Below are positions 1 to 7,183 of a DNA stretch of 34,873 bases, piece by piece (position 1 is the first letter of the stretch; each line of letters opens with the position of its first letter). Below the pieces are notes generated by a model. That model was not told where the DNA came from. It searched no databases and saw only the letters and a program-made list of their open reading frames with translations. Source of the stretch: Alloprevotella sp. (lineage in GTDB: Bacteria > Bacteroidota > Bacteroidia > Bacteroidales > Bacteroidaceae); contig JAFUXE010000024.1 in the NCBI GenBank assembly GCA_017477205.1, positions 1 to 34,873 on the forward strand, given 5' to 3'. The position numbers and the translations under genes were made by a program.

Positions 1-6
1 GCTCTT

Positions 7-25
7 TGGGGGCTTCGCGCCCCCA
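7..25. other. GC-rich hairpin at window edge
   Basis: TGGGGGC at 7-13 pairs perfectly with GCCCCCA at 19-25 around a 5-nt loop. No T-tract follows, so it is not a convincing intrinsic terminator. It may be the end of a feature that begins before the window. Confidence 0.35.
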
Positions 26-74
26 GCCGCTGGGCAAACCTCCGCGGTGTTTTTCATAGTTTTAAACTGTTACC

Positions 75-136
75 ACCACCCAAAATGACCAATAGGCATT
101 AAAACGCAACTTTTTACCACCCATTTTGACCTATAG
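75..136. repeat. Pair of 21-bp imperfect direct repeats
   Basis: The copies at 75-95 and 116-136 share the core ACCACCCA....TGACC.ATAG (about 17 of 21 bases), start to start 41 bp. They lie just upstream of the WG-repeat reading frame. They could be paired binding sites or traces of the event that removed the start of that gene. Nothing in the sequence decides between these. Confidence 0.4.
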
Positions 137-175
137 ACCAGGATTTGTAATCATGGGCAGTATGTCTCTGACGAG

Positions 176-1105
176 ATGTACTTCCACAACAGAGGGGATG
201 GAAAGGGGTACCTCTACAACTTCCGCACAGGTGAGAAATACATAACGGATGTTGCGTGGATAGCAAAGCCTACGACAGAAGACTCGCACGTCTGCTTCAG
301 CGACGGCAAGAAGCGGGGCTATTTCAGCAAGTACAGCGGAAAGGTAGTCATCGAGCCACGATACGACCATGCCTGGATATTCTCCGACGGACTGGCCGGT
401 GTGGAAGAAGGGGGCTACATCAAGTTCATTGACCCGACAGGAAAGGTTGTCATCGACAGACAGATGGCCCGCACGCTGAACAAAGAGGACTACGCGTTCC
501 ATGCCGGCTATTGTGTGGTTTACACAAATGATGGGAAACACTGTGGTCTGATGGACAAGAACGGCAACATCGTCGTGCCTTTGGAGTATGATGACATTGC
601 TCCCTCCAATGACTTCACGGCATGGAAATTCCAGAAAGGTAACGAGAGGGGGGTCCTCGACAGCAACATGAAACAGCTCATCCCCATGCAGGAATGCTCT
701 ATCTACATAGATGAAGGGACCATTGACGTGACGCTTCCGGACCATACGATCCGCAAATATGACATGCAAGGCTCGCTTATTAACGATTTCTGCATCGGAA
801 GAGTGCGCATGCTGGAGTATGAAAAGGACGAAATCGTCTATCGGGAAAATACTACCGTGGATAATGGCGATGGCCTCGTGGAGACACTTGACGAGTATTA
901 CCACCCGAAGACAACGGCACGGTTGAGGGCATACGTGGCAAGCGGGGGCTATGAAGGCCTGATGACTGCTGACGGTCGCATCGTGACGATGCCGCTCTAT
1001 AAGGACATTGAGGCTATCGGCTACGACCTCTACCTCTGTACCTCCACCAACTGCGACAAAGTGATTGTGAACGGCAAGGGAGAAATCGTGAACAATAAAC
1101 GTTGA
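176..1105 (+). CDS. WG-repeat protein, probably 5'-truncated
   Basis: The 309-residue product consists of WG-type beta repeats. Units of the form 'G(Y/L)..K.GK.VI.P.YD.A..FSDGLA.V' recur, clearest at roughly residues 40-150 (KRGYFSKYSGKVVIEPRYD, then HCGLMDKNGNIVVPLEYDD). The family is common in Bacteroidetes and is thought to act in binding; no enzyme activity is known. The frame stays open upstream of the first ATG back to a TAG at 134-136, and that upstream stretch (NHGQYVSDE) also looks like coding sequence. There is no signal peptide or recognisable promoter. The natural N-terminus was therefore probably lost or frameshifted, and 176 is only the first available ATG. A single arm of the palindromic repeat found inside carAB begins 2 bp after the stop. 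The family assignment is fairly sure; whether the protein is functional is doubtful. Confidence 0.65.
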   Translation: MYFHNRGDGKGYLYNFRTGEKYITDVAWIAKPTTEDSHVCFSDGKKRGYFSKYSGKVVIEPRYDHAWIFSDGLAGVEEGGYIKFIDPTGKVVIDRQMARTLNKEDYAFHAGYCVVYTNDGKHCGLMDKNGNIVVPLEYDDIAPSNDFTAWKFQKGNERGVLDSNMKQLIPMQECSIYIDEGTIDVTLPDHTIRKYDMQGSLINDFCIGRVRMLEYEKDEIVYRENTTVDNGDGLVETLDEYYHPKTTARLRAYVASGGYEGLMTADGRIVTMPLYKDIEAIGYDLYLCTSTNCDKVIVNGKGEIVNNKR

Positions 1106-1107
1106 GA

Positions 1108-1149
1108 AGCCTCACCCCCTACCCCTCTCCAAAGGGCGGGGGGGAGGGA
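1108..1149 (+). repeat. Single arm of the palindromic element found in carAB
   Basis: AGCCTCACCCCCTACCCC followed by TCTCC, AAGG and a G-run matches the left arm of the inverted-repeat element at 14085-14120 with a few changes. The second arm and the spacer are absent. It starts 2 bp after the stop codon of the WG-repeat gene. Confidence 0.6.
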
Positions 1150-1194
1150 TTTGATGAAAAGATGAAGGGATGATATGAGATTAAGGCAAGAAGA

Positions 1195-1226
1195 TTTGCT
1201 GGATTGAGAATAACGAAGTATTTTTG
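1195..1226 (+). promoter_or_regulatory. Bacteroidetes-type promoter
   Basis: TTTG at 1195-1198 and TATTTTTG at 1219-1226 are 20 bp apart, matching the Bacteroidetes consensus TTTG-N19/21-TAnnTTTG. Transcription should begin near 1233, about 30 nt before the ATG at 1265. Confidence 0.65.
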
Positions 1227-1264
1227 TAACGAAGAAAACGATAAACCTATCAAATACGTAGATT

Positions 1265-1615
1265 ATGAGAGAACTTCTGGAGAAAATGATTCAGGGCCTG
1301 CTGAGGCAGGTGGAGGAGAAGGTGCAGGAAAAGGGTGCTTTCCCCGTAGTGTATGAGCGGGAAGATGTGTCGGCCATGAAAATCGGGCTGTCACATCTGA
1401 TTCTCAAGGTGACAACCGCCGGTGAGGATGAACGCTATCTGGAACTGGCTGCCGTAAACTATCCCAGCCCGTATGGTGCTCAGAGTGTGGTGGGATATGG
1501 TAGTACGCAGGACATCCTGAACCGTCTGCGGGAGGACGAACTGCTGGAGGTTCTGCTGAAGAAAGTTCCGAAACTCGCTGACGACATTGATGACCAGAAA
1601 ATGCATGTGTGGTAA
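1265..1615 (+). CDS. Hypothetical protein, 116 aa
   Basis: I do not recognise this protein. It is soluble and acidic with no signal peptide or membrane segment. An N-terminal amphipathic helix (RELLEKMIQGLLRQVEEKVQ) is followed by a likely beta-rich core (GLSHLILKVTT, RYLELAAVN). The C-terminus is helical and acidic (DELLEVLLKKVPKLADDIDD). A good Bacteroidetes promoter sits about 40 bp upstream and fits this start, so I take it as a real expressed gene. Its neighbours are accessory or broken genes and give no functional clue. GC content looks intermediate between the core genome and the AT-richer patch that follows. Confidence 0.6.
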   Translation: MRELLEKMIQGLLRQVEEKVQEKGAFPVVYEREDVSAMKIGLSHLILKVTTAGEDERYLELAAVNYPSPYGAQSVVGYGSTQDILNRLREDELLEVLLKKVPKLADDIDDQKMHVW

Positions 1616-1686
1616 GGACTCCATAGACCATAGATATTTGGTTACTTTCCGCTCTCTTACAACATAAATGTTAAATGGAGTTGAAT

Positions 1687-1800
1687 ATGAATGAACAAAA
1701 GTATAGTAACATTATACGTCGCGGCAAGCGTTTGGCGTTCTTGCTTCGTCATGACAAGAATTACACGTTTGATGAACAAGGGGGCGAGAATATACCATAA
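1687..1800 (+). pseudogene. kptA: RNA 2'-phosphotransferase (Tpt1/KptA) N-terminal fragment
   Basis: The 37-codon frame encodes a peptide with RGKRLAFLLRHDKNYTFDEQ near its start. This looks like the N-terminal 'K.LS..LRH......D..GW' segment of KptA/Tpt1. That enzyme removes a 2'-phosphate from RNA using NAD and releases ADP-ribose 1'',2''-cyclic phosphate. Full-length family members are about 180-200 residues. Here the match stops after DEQGG, followed by ENIP and a TAA, so the whole catalytic part is missing. It lies a little upstream of two other broken ADP-ribose genes (2556-3593), suggesting a decayed NAD/ADP-ribose RNA-repair module. The family call rests on a short match. Confidence 0.6.
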
Positions 1801-1832
1801 AACTTTCATATAACCCATAGGAGGCATCCTCT

Positions 1833-2348
1833 ATGACCCAGAATTTCAACTGCGATTGGGCTCTTGTATTAAGAGACTACGCATTAAACTACCATATTGA
1901 TGGTGAGAAAAACTATAAGGTGTGCCTGAATCTTATTTTAGAAGCAGGTGAAGGAGCCTTTCGTGTCACAGGCAATGCAACCTGTCGACACAGTAGATCA
2001 ATGGCAATTGTTCAGCAGAAAGACTTACCTTGGGAGTATCTGTTTCAATGCATGAAACTCTCAAATAAAGATTTCTTAGTCAAATTGCCAAATCATCTGC
2101 ATGACAATAAATTTAAGGCTAATAGTGAAGGAGAAGTTTTTGTATATGCATGGTATGACGCTGAGATTGACGCGATACAGGTCTTTGATAACACCGGCAA
2201 CATCCGTGAAGAACAAGATACATCCCCTGGATATGATGGTTATGGTCGTTTCGATTGTGACTACGAAAGAGTCAGAGGCGTGATTGATGCTAACTGCCAA
2301 TGGAAAGTTAAACCATATCTGAGTTGGGGATCTTTATACTGTCTGTAA
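1833..2348 (+). CDS. Hypothetical protein, 171 aa
   Basis: No family recognised. The product is soluble and rich in aromatic and acidic residues, with alternating predicted strands (YKVCLNLIL, GAFRVTGNA, GEVFVYAWY) and a C-terminal DYERVRGVIDANCQWKVKPY segment. There is no signal peptide or transmembrane helix. The start at 1833 is supported by an AGGAGG at 1820-1825, 7 bp upstream, which is unusual in Bacteroidetes and may reflect foreign origin. Base composition is clearly AT-richer than the core genes further right. It sits between the KptA fragment and the ADP-ribose genes, so it may be a cargo or immunity-type gene of the same island, but that is inference. Confidence 0.55.
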   Translation: MTQNFNCDWALVLRDYALNYHIDGEKNYKVCLNLILEAGEGAFRVTGNATCRHSRSMAIVQQKDLPWEYLFQCMKLSNKDFLVKLPNHLHDNKFKANSEGEVFVYAWYDAEIDAIQVFDNTGNIREEQDTSPGYDGYGRFDCDYERVRGVIDANCQWKVKPYLSWGSLYCL

Positions 2349-2382
2349 CATAGAACGATTCATACATATAATAGATTTACAT

Positions 2383-2499
2383 AACAGTGAACGGCTATGG
2401 GAAGATTATACGACACTGAGAAAAGATGTGATTAACTTGAAGGCCATAAACTCTTACGACTCCAGTGTGGAGATTGATGTGAACGAAGAACAAGATTAA
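2383..2499 (+). pseudogene. Possible C-terminal remnant of an unknown gene
   Basis: The frame ending at TAA 2497-2499 encodes 38 residues of normal-looking protein (SERLWEDYTTLRKDVINLKA, then an acidic tail). It has no start codon of its own and is followed 10 bp later by a strong terminator. This is what the tail of a deleted gene would look like. The family is unknown. Confidence 0.35.
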
Positions 2500-2509
2500 G
2501 TAACGGAGG

Positions 2510-2542
2510 CTCGCCCCGTTCCAAGCAATGGGGCGAGTTTTT
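2510..2542 (+). terminator. Rho-independent terminator
   Basis: CTCGCCCC (2510-2517) pairs perfectly with GGGGCGAG (2530-2537) around a 12-nt loop, and five T follow. It lies immediately after the remnant frame ending at 2499 and before the macrodomain-like gene, so it probably ended the lost gene's transcript. Confidence 0.8.
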
Positions 2543-2555
2543 AGAAAATAGGACA

Positions 2556-3161
2556 ATGTACAACAGAGTAATCGTATCTTCAGCACGCTTGCATAGCGAA
2601 GCGGAGCAAGAATATACCCCCGAAAGAATAACGGAGCTGAAGCCAAATGAAGTATTCGTCTTTGGCAGCAACCTTGCAGGAGCACATGGAGGTGGTGCTG
2701 CACGACTGGCCTATGATCGCTTTGGAGCGATTTGGGGTCAGGGCGTTGGACTGCAAGGCCAGAGTTATGCCATCCCTACGATGCAAGGTGGTGTTGAAAC
2801 TATCAAGCCTTACGTGGATGAGTTCGTCCGCTTTGCACAGACACGGCCAGACCTCAAATTCTATGTGACTCAGATTGGTTGTGGCATTGCAGGATTCAAG
2901 GTTGAGGAAATTGCTCCGTTGTTCCAAGCGGCTATCGATGTCGAGAATGTCATTCTGCCAAAAGAATTTGTCAGCTATCTGAACTATTGGCTGAATGATG
3001 ATATGGCAAATATGAAGTTTAAGGCTGTTAAGATAAAGTTCTTCGACGAGGATTTGAAAAAGATGGAAGGAATGACACTGGATGAAAAGGTTGAGTTTAA
3101 GGCATGTCTTAAAAGAGAGCATCGATATACAGTTGTAAATGACGCCCCTGGTTGTTTATAG
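2556..3161 (+). CDS. Macrodomain-like (A1S_2505-type) ADP-ribose protein
   Basis: Residues about 32-138 carry the signature of phage- and island-borne macrodomain-like proteins: NEVFVFGSNLAGAHGGGAA, then GQGVGLQGQSYAIPT, and later TQIGCGIAGF. These glycine-rich loops would hold the ADP-ribose diphosphate. Macrodomains bind or hydrolyse ADP-ribose derivatives. Residues 140-201 form a helical, charged tail. The frame ends at a TAG (3159-3161), but the same frame continues directly into the PARG-like sequence at 3162. This gene therefore either once formed a fusion with it or was joined to it by a deletion. It follows a terminator (2510-2542), so it needs its own promoter, which I could not identify. 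The family call is good; the specific substrate is unknown. Confidence 0.7.
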   Translation: MYNRVIVSSARLHSEAEQEYTPERITELKPNEVFVFGSNLAGAHGGGAARLAYDRFGAIWGQGVGLQGQSYAIPTMQGGVETIKPYVDEFVRFAQTRPDLKFYVTQIGCGIAGFKVEEIAPLFQAAIDVENVILPKEFVSYLNYWLNDDMANMKFKAVKIKFFDEDLKKMEGMTLDEKVEFKACLKREHRYTVVNDAPGCL

Positions 3162-3593
3162 AATGCCGAGAAAGACTTCCTTGAAAAGTATCGGGCCTTG
3201 ACGGAACGAGTGAAGAGAGGTGACTCGACGGCATACTATCAAGTGAAGGAATTACGAGCCAAGGAATTCCGCAATACGGTGGAGATGGTGAATCAAGGGC
3301 ATTATGTGTCAGAAAGTGGAGTTGAGTATGTCTTTCCCGATGACTCAAACATGATGCATAATACCATGTTCTATGACCATGAGATCCGCATGGGTGATAT
3401 ACCGCAATGTGATGAACCGACAATCGTTGAAGTACAAAACATCGATTGCTTGCATGCTGGAGTGCAGTTAAAGGAGCAAGGCTATAATCCTGCTGTGCTG
3501 AACATAGCAAGCAGACGCAATCCTGGTGGTGGCGTGACTACTCCGGAAGGGAACTTCAAACCGTTCGTAAAAGAATTTACAGTTTATCGATGA
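3162..3593 (+). pseudogene. Truncated bacterial-type poly(ADP-ribose) glycohydrolase
   Basis: From the ATG at 3198 the 131 residues match the N-terminal half of the microbial PARG family (TIGR02452/DUF2263). The segments are RAKEFRNTVEMVNQGHY, then TIVEVQNIDCLHAGVQLKEQ, then GYNPAVLNIASRRNPGGGV. NPGGGV (residues 108-113) is the first part of the catalytic GGG...QEE signature. After it the sequence changes to an unrelated tail (TTPEGNFKPFVKEFTVYR) and stops, so the catalytic glutamates and the rest of the domain are missing. Family members usually exceed 250 residues. The frame is also open upstream of the ATG (3162-3197, NAEKDFLEKYRAL) up to the TAG that ends the macrodomain gene. I judge it non-functional as a glycohydrolase. 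Confidence 0.7.
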
Positions 3594-3602
3594 ATAGGGA
3601 CT

Positions 3603-5123
3603 ATGGAAACGAAAGAATGTTTAAGAAGAATTGTCGAAGCACTTAGTGAACAGGGGTATGTGTTCTCAAAGGGGGTACAGCTCTATTACCACAATCCCGA
3701 CAATCTGAAACAGATTGAAGATAAATTTGTAGAGCCACTAAGCCTAAGTCGATTTCAAGGAGATATGTGCGCTATTGCACAATACCTGCCTGAAGTTATG
3801 CTTTTCCCTTGGAGATACATAGCTCCCAAGCCTATATTTCATTCCATATTAGGTGAAACTCAGGGCTTATTGTCTGTTGTAGGCATAGTGCTGATACCAG
3901 ATTTAAGCCAGTTTGACATCGAATCCGTTCTTAAACATCTTGATGACGTCGTGTTGAATGAGCTGAGAAAATATCCTTGGAGAAATGAAAACAAAGCTAC
4001 ATTTGGAACATTAATGTGTCTTTTCTGTCACACCGAAGATGCGCAACGTTTTAATCAGGAAATGCGTAAGTATTACTGTTCCCATGCGTTCAAAAACACA
4101 TTTGTTTCGACTATCAGTATTGATTGCGAGGCTGAGACTTTGACTCAGGGCAGAGCTGGCATCTTTAGTCATAAATGGCACGGGGGAATGGAAGTGTCAA
4201 AACTAAGGGAATACATCTCTTGTAAAGAAATCAAAGCAGGTGTATTTGTTGACAAAGTACTCAATAATATTGATGAAAGAGTAGATGAGGAAGAGTTCGT
4301 GGCTGTGTTTAAAGATGCACTAAGCGAAAACTTAATGATAAGTGAGATGGAAGAGACGATAAACCAAATCATTCCCAACGCTGGTTTCAAATATCCAAAG
4401 GAGTATATAGAGTACGACTCTACGGTCCCCTTGCATGGATGGTGGTTCCCTAAAGGAAAGTCTTATATCCAAGACGTTCTGGACTTCTTACATAAAGCAC
4501 ATGGGGTTAATGACTTAATCCCTTTTGCTGAGAATGGCTGGGATGGAAATGAAGAGGTCTATGAATACGCTTGCTTTTTAGTTGATGGGGTGAGTGATAA
4601 TAAAGTCGTAACAGTTTGGCCATTTGGTTCCACTGAGACTTTCCTGCAAAAAGAATACAAAGATATTAGTGACTGGTTTGATTCTGAATTTGGTACGGAG
4701 AAGCAAGAGGAACCAAAGAAAGAAGTCAAATTCCTTGGGATGGGACTAATCAAAGAAGCGTATGGCCCAGTTGTAGCCATTCCTACTGAGCGGTTAAAAG
4801 GAAAGCGACTGGTTATGACAACAGATGCGGCAGAATGGTATATTGATAATGATAGAATCAGAGATGTTGTTGAAAAGTACGGGCTTGGACTGAAGGTACT
4901 TTCTGTTCAGAAGACAGACAAGAATGAATTTGAAGTAATTATAGACGTCATAAAGGATGGCGCTGATAGGATTGTATATGTCGGTGGAACAGAACAGATA
5001 CCACCTCCTGATACTCATATCCTTGCCACACCTTTTGCTGGAGAGTTTTTTGTAAAACTGGAAGCGGAAGATGCTGATGGAGATAGAGAGCTTCTGTGGG
5101 CGGACGATTTTATTTATAAATAA
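3603..5123 (+). CDS. Hypothetical 506-aa protein with SMI1/KNR4-like region
   Basis: The protein is soluble, with no signal peptide. Residues about 253-363 look like an SMI1/KNR4 domain: an NQIIPNAGFKYPKEYIEY entry, 'DLIPFAENGWDGNEEVYEYAC' as the central strand pair, then 'VVTVWPFGSTETFLQKEYKD' and 'ISDWFDSEFG'. SMI1/KNR4 proteins often serve as immunity proteins against secreted polymorphic toxins. The first ~245 residues and the last ~140 (from EVKFLGMGLIKEAYG) match nothing I know. Composition is AT-rich like the surrounding island. It begins 9 bp after the truncated PARG and may be co-transcribed with it. No toxin partner is visible in the window. The domain assignment is tentative. Confidence 0.55.
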   Translation: METKECLRRIVEALSEQGYVFSKGVQLYYHNPDNLKQIEDKFVEPLSLSRFQGDMCAIAQYLPEVMLFPWRYIAPKPIFHSILGETQGLLSVVGIVLIPDLSQFDIESVLKHLDDVVLNELRKYPWRNENKATFGTLMCLFCHTEDAQRFNQEMRKYYCSHAFKNTFVSTISIDCEAETLTQGRAGIFSHKWHGGMEVSKLREYISCKEIKAGVFVDKVLNNIDERVDEEEFVAVFKDALSENLMISEMEETINQIIPNAGFKYPKEYIEYDSTVPLHGWWFPKGKSYIQDVLDFLHKAHGVNDLIPFAENGWDGNEEVYEYACFLVDGVSDNKVVTVWPFGSTETFLQKEYKDISDWFDSEFGTEKQEEPKKEVKFLGMGLIKEAYGPVVAIPTERLKGKRLVMTTDAAEWYIDNDRIRDVVEKYGLGLKVLSVQKTDKNEFEVIIDVIKDGADRIVYVGGTEQIPPPDTHILATPFAGEFFVKLEAEDADGDRELLWADDFIYK

Positions 5124-5168
5124 CGGCTTTATAAATTACGTCCATACGAAGTTGAAAACCGAACAATA

Positions 5169-5882
5169 ATGAATGAAGAAAACATGTATTATCCAAGATT
5201 TATAGACAGCTATCTCTCCGAGTGGGCTTCACGTCCGAGCCACAAACCGCTGCTGCTCCTGAGTTTGACCATGCTGCTGGCTTGCAGTCCAAAGGAGCAG
5301 GATAAGGGGCCGGGGAATGCAGCAAGAGAAGACGCCAGGGAAAACGCGTTGGCGGTGCCTACAACGATAAGCATATATCGCTATGGAGATTTCCCAAGAA
5401 GCACTGCACAGGAACTGGAAAGGCGGCTAAAAGAATATTTTCCGGATGTCAAGCTGAAGGAACAGGCGCTCGCACTACCGTCACAGCACTATAACAAGGA
5501 ACGCAACCGGTATCGCGGAACAGGCTTGTATGAAGATCTGGCCAGACATCGCAATGGTGATGCTGTAATCGGGTTGACCGACTATGTGATTTTCTGGTCA
5601 AATGAATTGTCGCCCACCTATGGCATCATGGGTGTTAGCCCCGTGGGAACATACAAGTGCGTGGTGTCGTCAAAGATTCCACGCAGCGGACAGGAGCAGA
5701 ACGATGACAACTTCGCGAAATTGGCTCTCCATGAGCTTGGACATGCCTTCGGCTTGAACCATTGTCCTGACCAGCATTGCTTCATGGTGGATGCGGAGCA
5801 TAAGATGAAGTTCCCGCAAACAACAGGCTTTTGCGAATCATGCAGGCACAAGCTGAACGCCAAAGGCTGGATGGTCAAATAA
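5169..5882 (+). CDS. Archaemetzincin-like zinc metalloprotease, lipoprotein, chimeric N-terminus
   Basis: The catalytic part carries HELGHAFGLNHC (188-199), followed by C204, M206 and a CESC pair (222-225). This is the HExxHxxGxxHC...CxM...CxxC signature of archaemetzincins (peptidase family M54), with H188, H192 and H198 as zinc ligands and E189 as general base. A lipobox LLAC (Cys39) after a hydrophobic run indicates a lipoprotein, probably in the periplasm or outer membrane. The first ~30 residues (MYYPRFIDSYLSEWASRPSH, then KPLLL) do not look like a signal peptide. They match the start of Bacteroidetes AAA-ATPases of the DUF4143 type, which normally continue RGARQVGK. The gene therefore seems to have gained its start from a truncated ATPase gene; the join lies near 5255-5260. 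The peptidase assignment is good; the consequence for secretion is uncertain. Confidence 0.75.
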   Translation: MNEENMYYPRFIDSYLSEWASRPSHKPLLLLSLTMLLACSPKEQDKGPGNAAREDARENALAVPTTISIYRYGDFPRSTAQELERRLKEYFPDVKLKEQALALPSQHYNKERNRYRGTGLYEDLARHRNGDAVIGLTDYVIFWSNELSPTYGIMGVSPVGTYKCVVSSKIPRSGQEQNDDNFAKLALHELGHAFGLNHCPDQHCFMVDAEHKMKFPQTTGFCESCRHKLNAKGWMVK

Positions 5883-6059
5883 AACACACCTGCCAATCTC
5901 TACCGGGTAAAGACCGTCGTCTGAAAAGCGAGAATTCAGATTGGGATTTGAAATATCCTTAACCGCATCATTCATCCGCATACCGGGTCATAAGTCGGCA
6001 AGGGTCACACACAGAACTTGTTGTTATTCAACTTTAAAGATGCGAAACAATACGCACTC

Positions 6060-7175
6060 CTACAATTCTTTAGGCATTTTTCTTATACTTCCTTTGATTG
6101 CATCATTGCCAGTGCCATTAAGATAGTTGCACATTTCTTCTGCCAATTTATTCAAGGCCATGCAGTCGACACGACTGATATGCCGTTTCCCACCATCGTA
6201 AGGCCAGGGACTCAGTATGAGCAGACGACCAGCTGCACACGCATCGAAAAGGGTGTCGGCCGGCTTATAGTAGCTGCGGAAGCCGTTGTCGGTCAGGAGG
6301 ATGAAGGTATGTTGTTCCCGCATCAGCACCTGCATCACCTGTTTCTCATCGGGAGAGATGAAGGGCGACACCATCACCACCGCTTTGCGCGCTTTCAGCA
6401 CACAAGCGTTCTTGTAGTCGCGCAGCTCATTATTGTCGCCGTGCTGAGCTTTTTCCACCCATATATGCCGCACGTGCACAGGAGCATAGGCCGCCTCCAT
6501 CAGCAGCGCCACATTCCCCACACCGTCATACTTTCGCCCGCCAATTTCAATATTCTTCTGCACTCGGAAATAGCCAGGCTTCAGTCGCTTGGTGGCTAGG
6601 CGTTGCGGGTTCATGTCGATATAGCGGATGGTAGTTTGAAGTTGCGAGAAGCGAGCCATCGGGCGGATGAAGGGCATCTCCCTGAAAACTGGCTCTATCT
6701 GGTAATAGGCCTCCTCGCCCATCTGCCCGCACAAAATAGCAGCCGTGTCTTCCAGCCGTCGGCTCTCTTCTTTGAGTTCCCCCCGAATATCATTCGGGAC
6801 AACAAAAGAAGACCCCGCCTGCGAACAAGCCCTCCCCAGCTTCTTTGCTGCCTGCCAGAATCCCCTCACAACAGTCCTAATGCCCTTGAGCATGGTACGG
6901 CGTACATACAGCACCGCATGCAGATGGTCTGGCATCAGACAGAAATGCAACACCTGCACCTCCGCATGATGACTGGGGATGCTCATTAGGCAGTCAACCA
7001 AGGCATCGCCCAAGGCGGTACGTACCACTCTGGCTCTCACCGGATCGTCTCCTGGCATGACGAGCCTGCCTAGCACTGGCTGACGGTCTGTCACCGTCAG
7101 TGTGACATGATACAGTCCAGCACCCTTCCATGCTCCGCCTGGCTCCTGCCATTGCCAATGCTCAGTCTCGGCCAT
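6060..7175 (-). CDS. REP-associated tyrosine transposase (RAYT) with SLOG-like C-terminal domain
   Basis: Residues about 18-190 form a Y1/HUH transposase domain: YHVTLTVTDRQPVLG opens it, MPDHLHAVLYV supplies the HxH metal ligands (H84, H86), and TTIRYIDMNPQRL holds a candidate catalytic tyrosine (Y185). Such RAYT proteins bind and cut single-stranded hairpins of short palindromic repeats. After a linker, residues about 265-350 look like a DprA/SLOG Rossmann domain (AVVMVSPFISPDEKQVMQVL, FILLTDNGFRSYYKP, ACAAGRLLILSPWPYDGGKR). This would be an unusual extension for a transposase. The start lies 8 bp after the stop of the restriction enzyme gene, so both are probably on one transcript. No terminal repeats of a classical insertion sequence are seen around it, as expected for a domesticated RAYT. 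The stop codon is TAG. Confidence 0.8.
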   Translation of the reverse strand: MAETEHWQWQEPGGAWKGAGLYHVTLTVTDRQPVLGRLVMPGDDPVRARVVRTALGDALVDCLMSIPSHHAEVQVLHFCLMPDHLHAVLYVRRTMLKGIRTVVRGFWQAAKKLGRACSQAGSSFVVPNDIRGELKEESRRLEDTAAILCGQMGEEAYYQIEPVFREMPFIRPMARFSQLQTTIRYIDMNPQRLATKRLKPGYFRVQKNIEIGGRKYDGVGNVALLMEAAYAPVHVRHIWVEKAQHGDNNELRDYKNACVLKARKAVVMVSPFISPDEKQVMQVLMREQHTFILLTDNGFRSYYKPADTLFDACAAGRLLILSPWPYDGGKRHISRVDCMALNKLAEEMCNYLNGTGNDAIKGSIRKMPKEL

Positions 7176-7183
7176 AGTGTTTG

